Shown here piece after piece: positions 7,067-13,652 of a stretch of 13,652 nt of DNA. The notes under the pieces were generated by a model. That model saw only the letters and a list, made by a program, of their open reading frames with translations, did not search any database and was not told the DNA's origin. Every line of letters begins with the position of its first letter. The stretch's first letter is position 1. Made by a program: the position numbers and the translations under genes. The DNA is from an uncultured Clostridia bacterium (GTDB taxonomy: Bacteria > Bacillota > Clostridia > Oscillospirales > Acutalibacteraceae): the NCBI GenBank assembly GCA_945227095.1, contig CALYOC010000004.1, positions 1-13,652 of the forward strand, read 5' to 3'.

Positions 7067-9220
7067 TTGAAAGAGAAAATTGATGTTGATATTGTGATAG
7101 TGGGCTCCGGAGCGGCAGGCCTGTTTGCGGCTTTACATATGCCGGAGGACAAGAGGGTGCTTGTAATCACAAAGGATAAGGCGGAGAACAGCGATTCGTT
7201 TTTGGCGCAGGGCGGTATCTGTATGCTCAAAAGCGAGGAGGACTATGCGCCTTATTTTGAGGACACGATGAAGGCGGGTCACTACAAGAACAATCGCAAA
7301 AATGTGGAGATTATGATTCGCTCCTCGGCTCAGGTGATAGATGAGCTTGAGCAATACGGTGTGGAATTCAAATATGAAAACGGAAAAAGGGTGTTCACCC
7401 GCGAGGGCGGCCATTCCGACAGGCGAATTCTTTTCCACCTTGATATAACGGGCAAGGAGATAACGGGAAAGCTTCTTCTTGCGGCACAGAAAAAGAAAAA
7501 TATTACTATCAAAGAGTTTTGCACTATGTCCGACCTGATAATCGAGGGCGGCGAGTGCCGCGGTGTTGTATATTATGACGCCGACGCATCTAAAACCGTT
7601 GCGGCAGTCAGCGACTTCACTATCCTCGCCTGCGGCGGAATCGGCGGTCTTTACAAAAATTCGACAAATTTTTCACACCTGACCGGCGACAGCATTGCAA
7701 TTTGCTCGCGGCACAATATAGCATTTGACCATTTGGAATATATTCAGATTCACCCCACAACCCTGTATTCAAAGAAGAAGGGGCGACGCTTTCTGATAAG
7801 CGAATCGGTGCGAGGCGAGGGCGCAAGGCTTTTGGACAAGGACTTTAAGCCGTTTACGGATGAGTTAAAGCCGAGGGACATCGTCACCGCCGCAATTAAA
7901 AAGCAGATGAAAAATGACGGCACCGACTTTGTATGGCTGGATATGACCGGTATCGGTGAAAAGACGATAAAGGAGCACTTCCCAAATATATACGAACAGT
8001 GCCTTGAAGAGGGATATGACTGCACAAAGACTCCGATTCCCGTAGTGCCGGGGCAGCACTACTTTATGGGCGGAATTGCGGTAAATTCTAACTCTAAAAC
8101 CTCGTGCGACAGGCTTTATGCCGCCGGAGAGGCCTCGTGCAACGGAGTCCACGGAGCAAACAGACTCGCGTCCAACTCCCTGCTTGAAAGCCTTGTTTTT
8201 GCACAGAGAGCCGCCTCGGAGATAGCCGGGCTTTATGATTCGGGCGTCGGTAAGGCGAAAAATGAGGTAAATCCTAAGTTTGAGGATATGTCACCGAAGG
8301 ACTTTGACCGCTTGCAGGCGGAAAATATTAAATTTGCTAAGAAAGAGATAGAGAGGGCAATACAGATGAAAGATGATGTAACGATGACCGTAAACGCCGT
8401 TGACTTGATAAAGCAGGCGCTTAAAGAGGATATTACAAGCGAGGACATTACCACAAACGCCGTGATGAAGGAGAAGCGGCAGGGCACAGCACAGCTTATC
8501 TGCAAGCAGGACGGAATTGTTGCAGGATTATATGTATTTAAAAAGACATTTGAACTTTTAGACCCCGAGGTGAGCGTTCAGTTAAAGGTCGATGACGGCG
8601 CCGAGGTCAAATCGGGAGATATTCTCGCAATCGTAACCGGAGATATACGCGCAATCCTCTCCGGCGAGAGAACGGCTTTAAACTATTTGCAGCGAATGAG
8701 CGGAATTGCAACATATACAAATTCCGTAGTGAAGCTTTTAAAGGGCAGCAAGACAAAACTTTTAGACACGCGAAAGACAACACCCAATATGCGTGTGTTT
8801 GAAAAATACGCCGTAAAGGTCGGCGGTGGCTGTAATCACCGCTACAATCTCTCTGACGGTATTCTTATAAAGGACAACCATATCGGAGCGGCAGGTTCGG
8901 TGAAGCAGGCTGTCAAGATGGCGAAGGAATATGCGCCGTTCGTGCGAAAGATTGAGGTTGAGGTAGAGAACCTCGATATGCTCCGTGAGGCTCTTGAGGC
9001 CGGTGCCGATATAATTATGCTTGACAATATGTCTGTTGAGGATATGAAAACCGCGGTCGAAATGGCAAAGGGCAAGGCTGAAACAGAGTGCTCGGGAAAT
9101 GTGACAAAGGAAAATGTTGCGAGTCTGGCGGATATCGGGGTGGACTATATTTCCAGCGGCGCACTCACCCACTCCGCCCCCATACTTGATGTTTCACTTA
9201 AAAATCTCAAGGAAATATAG
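7067..9220 (+). CDS. nadB-nadC: Fused L-aspartate oxidase / quinolinate phosphoribosyltransferase (NadB-NadC)
   Basis: 717 residues from a TTG start, with AAGGAAAG upstream at about 5-8 nt. Residues 1-433 are NadB, the FAD enzyme oxidising L-aspartate to iminoaspartate: dinucleotide motif VGSGAAGLFAA (12-22), SFLAQGGI (44-51), HSDRRILFHLDITG (116-129), IHPTTLY (228-234), SESVRGEGARLL (245-256), GGIAVN (335-340), GANRLASNSLLE (363-374). Residues about 439-717 are NadC, which turns quinolinate and PRPP into nicotinate mononucleotide: ERTALNYLQRMSGIAT (534-549), LDTRKTTPNMR (566-576), KVGGGCNHRYNLSDGILIKD (584-603), IIMLDNMS (649-656), ISSGALTHS (695-703). Both halves look complete; the NadB part is short, as in clostridial NadB. 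nadA, which acts between the two, is missing here. An internal ATG at 8366 with a good ribosome site may also give free NadC. The stop is TAG, directly abutting niaR. Probably repressed by NiaR when nicotinate is available. Confidence 0.95.
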   Translation: MKEKIDVDIVIVGSGAAGLFAALHMPEDKRVLVITKDKAENSDSFLAQGGICMLKSEEDYAPYFEDTMKAGHYKNNRKNVEIMIRSSAQVIDELEQYGVEFKYENGKRVFTREGGHSDRRILFHLDITGKEITGKLLLAAQKKKNITIKEFCTMSDLIIEGGECRGVVYYDADASKTVAAVSDFTILACGGIGGLYKNSTNFSHLTGDSIAICSRHNIAFDHLEYIQIHPTTLYSKKKGRRFLISESVRGEGARLLDKDFKPFTDELKPRDIVTAAIKKQMKNDGTDFVWLDMTGIGEKTIKEHFPNIYEQCLEEGYDCTKTPIPVVPGQHYFMGGIAVNSNSKTSCDRLYAAGEASCNGVHGANRLASNSLLESLVFAQRAASEIAGLYDSGVGKAKNEVNPKFEDMSPKDFDRLQAENIKFAKKEIERAIQMKDDVTMTVNAVDLIKQALKEDITSEDITTNAVMKEKRQGTAQLICKQDGIVAGLYVFKKTFELLDPEVSVQLKVDDGAEVKSGDILAIVTGDIRAILSGERTALNYLQRMSGIATYTNSVVKLLKGSKTKLLDTRKTTPNMRVFEKYAVKVGGGCNHRYNLSDGILIKDNHIGAAGSVKQAVKMAKEYAPFVRKIEVEVENLDMLREALEAGADIIMLDNMSVEDMKTAVEMAKGKAETECSGNVTKENVASLADIGVDYISSGALTHSAPILDVSLKNLKEI

Positions 9221-9736
9221 GTGAATTTGATGAGAAGCGATGAAAGGCAAGGAAGAATACTTGGCGTATTAAAGGATTCGCGCCGTGCGGTTTCCGGCTC
9301 GTCCCTTGCGAAACCCTTCGGGGTGAGCCGACAGGTAATCGTGTCCGACATGGCGGCACTGCGTGCGCGAGGGCTTGATATAATATCGACCAACAAGGGC
9401 TACCTTCTGAACGAGGAACCGCCCTGCAACCGCATATTTAAGCTCAGGCACACCGACGAGCAGGTCGGAGAGGAGCTCGAAACAATAGTTGACTGCGGCG
9501 GAAGCGTCAGGAATGTTTTCGTAAATCATAAGATGTACGGCAGGCTTACCGCAGATATGAACATTTCCTCGCGGCGGCAGATTGCGGATTATCTCGACGA
9601 TATCAAGTACGGCAAGTCCACACCGTTAAAAAATGTCACTTCGGGCTATCACTATCACACCGTTTCGGCAAAGAGTGAGGAGCAGCTCGATATGATAGAG
9701 CGGGAGCTTAGGAAAAAGGGCTTAATTGTTGAATAA
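9221..9736 (+). CDS. niaR: Niacin-responsive repressor NiaR (HTH_11 + 3H domain)
   Basis: Transcriptional repressor of NAD synthesis or niacin uptake genes that binds DNA when nicotinic acid is present. 171 residues from the GTG at 9221, with AAGGA at 9209-9213 and 7 nt spacing. The ATG at 9230, preceded by AGGTG, is an alternative that loses three residues. The N-terminal winged helix (about 7-62) carries SGSSLAKPFGVSRQVIVSDM, a helix-turn-helix, and a GYLL wing. The 3H domain (about 72-168) carries its namesake histidines: H77, H103 (VNHKMYG) and H144/H146 (GYHYH). H77, E85, H144 and H146 are plausible metal ligands by comparison with the TM1602-type structure as I remember it. It starts immediately after the nadBC TAG, in the same frame, so translation is probably coupled, and it should autoregulate through the palindrome at 6920-6945. 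Confidence 0.94.
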   Translation: MNLMRSDERQGRILGVLKDSRRAVSGSSLAKPFGVSRQVIVSDMAALRARGLDIISTNKGYLLNEEPPCNRIFKLRHTDEQVGEELETIVDCGGSVRNVFVNHKMYGRLTADMNISSRRQIADYLDDIKYGKSTPLKNVTSGYHYHTVSAKSEEQLDMIERELRKKGLIVE

Positions 9737-9742
9737 TTTACG

Positions 9743-9780
9743 GCACCGGGTACATTTGTGTATTCGGTGCTGAATTTTTT
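9743..9780 (+). terminator. Intrinsic terminator of the nadBC-niaR operon
   Basis: GCACCG (9743-9748) pairs with CGGTGC (9765-9770), and six further pairs including two G-U form inside (GGTACA with TGTATT) around a TTTG loop. TGAATTTTTT follows. It begins 7 nt after the niaR stop. Confidence 0.85.
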
Positions 9781-9782
9781 AT

Positions 9783-9838
9783 ATTTCATTTAATATTCTG
9801 TCTTATTTCATATTTTTATCACATTTGGGGGATATGAT
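9783..9838 (+). promoter_or_regulatory. Possible activated promoter of htrA with two ATTTCAT direct repeats
   Basis: ATTTCAT occurs at 9783-9789 and again at 9805-9811, exactly 22 nt apart (two helical turns). TATGAT (9833-9838) could be a -10 box, with no recognisable -35 at the expected place; instead the second repeat sits there. That fits an activator-dependent promoter. Alternative: TTGACA at 9901-9906 as a -35, which lacks a good -10. Weak assignment. Confidence 0.35.
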
Positions 9839-9868
9839 AAACATAGGATAACGGGCAAGGCAACAGCG

Positions 9869-9888
9869 AAAGCGACAAATATCGCTTT
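9869..9888 (+). repeat. Inverted repeat in the htrA upstream region
   Basis: AAAGCGA (9869-9875) and TCGCTTT (9882-9888) are perfect 7-nt arms around CAAATA. No clean U-run follows directly, so it is not clearly a terminator. It may be an operator or a leader hairpin of htrA. The surrounding gap (9781-9973) has no ORF. Confidence 0.45.
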
Positions 9889-9973
9889 AATACTGCATTT
9901 TTGACAGGTTCGGATTGTTACCGTTACCCTAAGGTTTTGCAAATAAGTTATCGGATAAAAGGAGATGTTTTAA

Positions 9974-11338
9974 TTGAGTGAAAATACAAATAATCCGTTA
10001 AACAACAATTTCACACAAAATGGCGGCAGTAGGGAGCAGAATTCCTACGCGCCGTACAATCCGCCGTATAACGGTACGCAACCGGGACAGACGGAAAACC
10101 CTTATTATAACTATTATAATAACGCCGCACCACAGCCGAAGCCGAAGAAGAAAAAGGAAAAGAAGCCGCGCAAGCCTATCGGCAAAAAGGGCTTTGCGGC
10201 AATTCTCCTCTCGGCGGCGCTCGTACTCGGAGTTGTCGGCGGCGCATTGGGCGCGTCTATTGCGAATTACGCCTCGGTCGGCCGTTCCGAAGCGGTGCTT
10301 TACAAATCTTCCGAGCCGCCCGTATCGTCCGATGATGATTACGAGGGCGCGGACTCCTCCGCATTCAATGCGGCGCAGGTTGCGGCAAAGACAAAGGACT
10401 CCGTTGTGGAGATAAAGACAGAGACGGTTGCCAGAGATTCCTTCTTTCAAAACTATATCACCTCCGGCGCAGGTTCGGGGGTTGTCATAAGCAAGGACGG
10501 GTATATTGTCACCAACAATCATGTCATTGAGGACGCGTCAAAGATAAATGTGACCTTTACAAGCAATGAGGATAAGTCATATACCGCGGCGCTTGTGGGA
10601 ACGGACGAGGCGACCGATATTGCGGTTTTGAAAATTGAGCCTTCGCAGGGAATGGAGCTAACTCCGGCGGTTTTGGGAAATTCGGATAAGCTTGTAGTCG
10701 GAGAGAGCGTTCTCGCAATCGGAAATCCCTTGGGTGAACTCGGAGGCACCGTTACGCAGGGAATTGTCTCCGCGCTCGGCAGACAGCTCACGGTTGAGAA
10801 TCAGAGTATGACTCTGCTTCAAATTGACGCTTCAATAAGCCCCGGAAACTCCGGCGGCGGACTTTTCAACAGCCGTGGAGAGCTTGTCGGCATTGTAAAC
10901 GCGAAGTCGAGCGGAACGAGCGTAGAGGGCTTGGGCTTTGCCATTCCGATAAACACCGCCTCCGATACAATTGAGGACATTATGAATTACGGATATGTAA
11001 AGGGTAGAGCACAGATAGGCGTTACAACCGTTGAGGTGGCGGATATTCAGACCGCTTATATGTACGGAGTGAGCGAGCTGGGCGTATATATTTACTCCGT
11101 CAACAGCGGCTCCGGCGCAGAATAGGCGGGAATTCAGTCGGGAGACAGAATTGTCAAAATCGGCACCAGGGAAATCAAATCCTATTCCGACCTGTCCGCT
11201 TATTTGCAGAAGAAAAGCGTCGGCGATAAGGTCAGCCTTACCTATTCTCGAAAGGGAGAGCAGAAAACGGTCAGCGTAACTCTCCAGGAGGCCACTCCTA
11301 AAACCACATCAAATGACAAGGCAAACAATAAAAGCTGA
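9974..11338 (+). CDS. htrA: Membrane-anchored HtrA/DegP-like serine protease, PDZ domain split by one TAG
   Basis: Quality-control serine protease on the outer face of the membrane. TTG start with AAAGGAG and about 9 nt spacing. Residues 1-70 are a cytoplasmic Asn/Pro/Tyr-rich region ending in a Lys-rich patch; one transmembrane helix spans about 72-100. The trypsin-like domain follows with a complete catalytic triad: H183 (TNNHVIED), D215 (ATDIAVL) and S293 (SPGNSGGGL). The PDZ domain begins near 345, but codon 384 is TAG (11123-11125). The next 70 codons, beginning AGIQSGDRIVKIGTREIKSY, are the clear rest of the PDZ domain, ending at TGA (11336-11338). Families commonly have Lys, Gln or Ala at the interrupted position. 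Read as a stop, the product is a 383-residue protease lacking most of the PDZ domain; read through, 454 residues. A strong terminator follows. Confidence 0.92.
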
Positions 11339-11343
11339 TATTA

Positions 11344-11388
11344 AATATGCCGAAATTGCATCGTGCAATTTCGGCATATTGTTTTTTT
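11344..11388 (+). terminator. Strong intrinsic terminator, shared by convergent genes
   Basis: A perfect 17-bp stem: AATATGCCGAAATTGCA (11344-11360) with its complement at 11364-11380, triloop TCG, then GTTTTTTT (11381-11388). It ends htrA. The minus-strand gene ends at 11387, so its transcript reads the same stem, but with only a weak U-run (TAATAT) after it. Confidence 0.93.
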
Positions 11389-11656
11389 AACGCACAATCA
11401 GGAAAATTCCCGCTGCGGCACAGGCGGCGGCAAGGAACAGCGCTCCGCCTAAAACCCAGCGCAGAAGTTTCCCTTTGCGACGGCCTGTCCTCGGCGGTGC
11501 GGACAAGCCGCCCTTGTTGAGATTTTCCGCCTCGCGCAGCAGCTTGCTCCTGCTGACATCGGAAAATTCGGGTTTTACTATATAAAGTATCCTTTCAAAG
11601 TACTCTCCTGCCGGATTGTTTACTTCGACAACCTGTAAATTTACACCTTTTATCAT
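11387..11656 (-). CDS. Small tail-anchored membrane protein, function unknown
   Basis: The only minus-strand gene. 89 residues from the ATG at 11656-11654; on the minus strand the start is preceded by AAAAGAGATG, a usable ribosome site, and the TAA stop abuts a strong terminator. The N-terminal 65 residues are soluble (MIKGVNLQVVEVNNPAGEYF, then ERILYIVKPEF) with a basic PPRTGRRKGK stretch just before one transmembrane helix (about 67-88). This gives a C-terminally anchored protein facing the cytoplasm. I recall similar short uncharacterised proteins in Oscillospiraceae but no known function. It is convergent with htrA and divergent from ogg, so it is its own transcription unit. Confidence 0.75.
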   Translation of the reverse strand: MIKGVNLQVVEVNNPAGEYFERILYIVKPEFSDVSRSKLLREAENLNKGGLSAPPRTGRRKGKLLRWVLGGALFLAAACAAAGIFLIVR

Positions 11657-11762
11657 ATTTTCATCTCTTTTACTTTTGTATCGGTTTTATTATTTGAAAA
11701 AACACCTGCTAATATTCTCATTTAAAATGGATTTAATTGCCTATAAAACAGTGAAAAGAAAG

Positions 11763-11791
11763 TTGAAAAAAGCAAAATATAATAGTAAAAT
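11763..11791 (+). promoter_or_regulatory. Probable promoter of ogg
   Basis: TTGAAA (11763-11768), 17-nt spacer, TAAAAT (11786-11791), 16 nt before the start codon, so any transcript starts close to the ribosome site. A perfect TATAAT also occurs at 11778-11783 but lacks a -35 at proper distance. The whole 11657-11807 stretch is the AT-rich divergent intergenic region. Confidence 0.55.
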
Positions 11792-11807
11792 ATACTTGGG
11801 TGATGAA

Positions 11808-12662
11808 ATGAAAGTTGAGTACGGACAGGACGGAGTGCATATAAAGGAAGCTCCATGCTTCAGCTCCGACCTTATTTTCGATTGCGGACAGGCTTTCCGA
11901 TTCAGTAAAAACGCTCGGTCGAATTGGCAGGGCGTGGCATTCGGCAGAGTGCTTGAGGTGTCACAGAACTCGGACGAAATTGTGCTGTTAAATCAAAGCA
12001 AAGAGGACTACGAGAGGATATGGAGAGATTACTTTGACCTTCAGCGGGATTACGACGAGGTTTTGGACAGGTTTTGCTGCGACGAGCTGCTGCAAAGGAG
12101 CGCCGAGGAAAATTACGGAATCCGACTGCTTCGCCAGCAGCCCTGGGAAACGCTCTGTTCATTCATAATCAGTCAAAATAACAATATTCCGAGGATAAAG
12201 GGGATAATCGACAGACTTTGTAAGACCTTCGGAGAGAAAATTGACGAAGAAAACTATTCCTTCCCCGATGCAGAGGTCTTGGCATCGTTGGAGCCGGAGG
12301 ATTTGGCGCCAATCAGAGCGGGCTTTCGCAATAAGTATATTATCGACGCCGCACGCAAGGTGACCTCGGGCGAGGTGGATTTAAAATCTCTTTACTCTCT
12401 TTCACTCGACGAGGCACAGCAGGAGCTTTTGAAGATAAAGGGCGTCGGGGCAAAGGTCGCTCAATGCGTTTTGCTGTTCGCCTACGGCAAACAGGACGCG
12501 TTCCCTGTTGATGTCTGGGTAAAAAGGGTGATGACTCTCTATCCGCAGGGTTTGCCGGAGGAGGTTTCGGACTGCCGTGGAATCGTTCAGCAGTACCTTT
12601 TTCACTACATAAGGCTTCACCCTCAAATTCAAACTTTGACGGAAGTTGAAAAAGCATTATAA
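11808..12662 (+). CDS. ogg: 8-oxoguanine DNA glycosylase/AP lyase, OGG1-type
   Basis: Base-excision-repair enzyme removing 8-oxoguanine opposite cytosine, then nicking the abasic site. 284 residues from the ATG at 11808 with GGGTG 5 nt upstream; the frame is open further upstream but that AT-rich stretch encodes nothing recognisable. The N-terminal OGG domain (about 1-105) holds FDCGQAFRF (24-32). The helix-hairpin-helix glycosylase domain holds SQNNNIPRI (122-130, the classic OGG1 motif) and IKGVGAKVAQCVLLFAYGK (210-228), followed by FPVDVWVKRVM (232-242). K216 is the expected Schiff-base lysine and D235 the catalytic aspartate, at the spacing seen in human OGG1. Bacterial OGG1 homologues are known in Clostridia. 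fba follows 51 nt later with its own promoter. Confidence 0.95.
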   Translation: MKVEYGQDGVHIKEAPCFSSDLIFDCGQAFRFSKNARSNWQGVAFGRVLEVSQNSDEIVLLNQSKEDYERIWRDYFDLQRDYDEVLDRFCCDELLQRSAEENYGIRLLRQQPWETLCSFIISQNNNIPRIKGIIDRLCKTFGEKIDEENYSFPDAEVLASLEPEDLAPIRAGFRNKYIIDAARKVTSGEVDLKSLYSLSLDEAQQELLKIKGVGAKVAQCVLLFAYGKQDAFPVDVWVKRVMTLYPQGLPEEVSDCRGIVQQYLFHYIRLHPQIQTLTEVEKAL

Positions 12663-12674
12663 TTGTTATATAAT
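12646..12674 (+). promoter_or_regulatory. Consensus-like promoter of fba
   Basis: TTGAAA (12646-12651), 17-nt spacer, TATAAT (12669-12674). The -35 lies in the last codons of ogg and the -10 just after its stop. The leader is about 33 nt and ends in AAGGAG, fitting high expression of a glycolytic enzyme. Confidence 0.75.
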
Positions 12675-12713
12675 AAAATAAAAATAAAGCAAATACAGAA
12701 AAGGAGAAAAATT

Positions 12714-13652
12714 ATGCCACTTGTTACTACAAAAGAAATGTTCAAAAAAGCCTACGAGGGCGGTTATGCCATCGGTGCGTTCAATGTCAACAATATGGAA
12801 ATTGTCCAGGGAATTACAAGAGCCTGCAAAAAGTTAAATGCTCCCGTAATTCTTCAATGTTCCTCCGGCGCGAGAAAATATGCTTCTCACGACTATTTAG
12901 TCGCTATGGTTAAAGCGGCTGCCGAGGAGACAGGTATTGACATCGCGTTGCACCTTGACCACGGTCCTGACTTTGAAACCTGCAAGTCCTGCATTGACGG
13001 CGGTTTTACCTCCGTTATGATTGACGGCTCTTCCCTTCCCTATGAGGAGAATGTCGCGCTGACTAAAAAGGTTGTTGACTACGCTCACGCACACGGAGTT
13101 GTCGTAGAGGGCGAGCTCGGCACATTGGCAGGCGTTGAGGACGATGTTAGCGTTGAAGCGGAGAATGCCTCCTACACAAAGCCCGAGCAGGTTGAGGACT
13201 TTGTAAACAGAACAGGCGTTGACTCCTTGGCTATTGCAATCGGCACAAGTCACGGTGCTTACAAATTCAAACCCGGTCAGAAGCCGCAGCTCAGATTTGA
13301 CATTCTTGAAGAAGTTGAGAAAAGACTTCCCGGCTTCCCGATTGTTCTTCACGGAGCTTCGAGCGTAAACCAGGAGCACATCAAGCTTATAAATGAATTC
13401 GGCGGCGAAATGCCCGATGCAATCGGTATCCCCGAGGATATGCTTCGCAAGGCTTCCTCAATGGCTGTCTGCAAGATAAATGTTGACTCCGATATTCGTA
13501 TTGCCATGACTGCGGCTATCCGCAAGCATTTCAGCGAGAACCCGACTCACTTTGACCCCCGCCAATACCTCACTCCCGCAAGGGATTTAATCGAGGAGGT
13601 TGTCAGCCACAAGATTACTAATGTTATGGGCTGCGACGGCAAAAACGGTTAA
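12714..13652 (+). CDS. fba: Fructose-1,6-bisphosphate aldolase, class II
   Basis: Zinc-dependent cytoplasmic glycolytic enzyme that reversibly splits fructose 1,6-bisphosphate into dihydroxyacetone phosphate and glyceraldehyde 3-phosphate. 312 residues, typical length. ATG at 12714 with AAGGAG (12701-12706) and 7 nt spacing; the frame extends upstream to the ogg stop but has no better start. Motifs: GAFNVNN (21-27), LHLDHGPDF (79-87, with catalytic D82 and zinc ligand H83), VEGELGTLAG (131-140, with E135), GTSHGAY (177-183, zinc ligand H180), VLHGASSV (211-218, zinc ligand H213) and KINVDSD (254-260). All active-site residues are present. Codon choice is biased toward common codons, as expected for a highly expressed gene. 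The window ends at its TAA. Confidence 0.97.
   Translation: MPLVTTKEMFKKAYEGGYAIGAFNVNNMEIVQGITRACKKLNAPVILQCSSGARKYASHDYLVAMVKAAAEETGIDIALHLDHGPDFETCKSCIDGGFTSVMIDGSSLPYEENVALTKKVVDYAHAHGVVVEGELGTLAGVEDDVSVEAENASYTKPEQVEDFVNRTGVDSLAIAIGTSHGAYKFKPGQKPQLRFDILEEVEKRLPGFPIVLHGASSVNQEHIKLINEFGGEMPDAIGIPEDMLRKASSMAVCKINVDSDIRIAMTAAIRKHFSENPTHFDPRQYLTPARDLIEEVVSHKITNVMGCDGKNG

Noticed and set aside
9917..9928. Tandem GTTACC repeats after TTGACA at 9901
   Set aside because: Only two 6-mers with no clear -10 box; too little to call an operator.
9998..10522. Minus-strand ORF opposite the htrA N-terminus, and an Arg/Ser-rich + frame at 10020-10415
   Set aside because: Both are shadows of the low-complexity htrA 5' region; their translations are repetitive Arg/Ile/Val or Arg/Ser strings.
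11702..11708. ACACCTG as a second NiaR half-site
   Set aside because: No matching CAGGTGT at the right distance, and the nearby genes have no niacin link.

Overview
The window reads as chromosomal DNA of an anaerobic low-to-mid-GC Firmicute, most likely a Clostridia member of the Oscillospiraceae/Ruminococcaceae type. This is inference from gene content (GluRS next to a GlnRS, BipA, a clostridial-type NAD operon with NiaR, an OGG1-like glycosylase, class II aldolase), strong Shine-Dalgarno sites with occasional TTG/GTG starts, and sigma-A-like promoters. I see no mobile element, CRISPR array, prophage gene or RNA gene. Base composition and codon use look even throughout.

Left part (1-6754, all +): the 3' part of gltX, then glnS, a four-helix membrane protein of unknown role, the ribosome-associated GTPase gene typA/bipA, a membrane-anchored ComEC-like metallo-beta-lactamase-fold protein, and a 71-residue two-helix membrane protein overlapping it by 14 nt. 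The first three are packed tightly (17 nt spacing, then a 1-nt stop/start overlap) and are probably co-transcribed. The block ends in two terminator-like hairpins (6790-6837 and 6877-6910).

Middle part (6755-9780): a compact NAD-biosynthesis regulon. A sigma-A-type promoter has its -35 inside a perfect 10+6+10 palindrome, the probable NiaR operator. A foldable leader of about 100 nt follows, then a single ORF encoding L-aspartate oxidase fused to quinolinate phosphoribosyltransferase (NadB-NadC), then niaR starting directly after the nadBC stop, then an intrinsic terminator. This is a self-contained feedback circuit, but nadA (quinolinate synthase) is absent.

Right part (9781-13652): a membrane-anchored HtrA protease gene, a strong terminator shared with a convergent 89-residue tail-anchored protein gene on the minus strand, then ogg and fba, each with a recognisable promoter. 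The window ends exactly at the fba stop.

The oddest property is that three otherwise intact genes carry a single in-frame stop codon in a conserved place: TGA at the Gly of the RGDEW motif in gltX, TAG in the catalytic domain of glnS, and TAG in the PDZ domain of htrA. Both aminoacyl-tRNA synthetases of the window would be broken if these were read as stops. Sequence or consensus error, undetected second copies, suppression, and recoding are all possible. The sequence alone does not decide, and one code change cannot explain both TGA and TAG.
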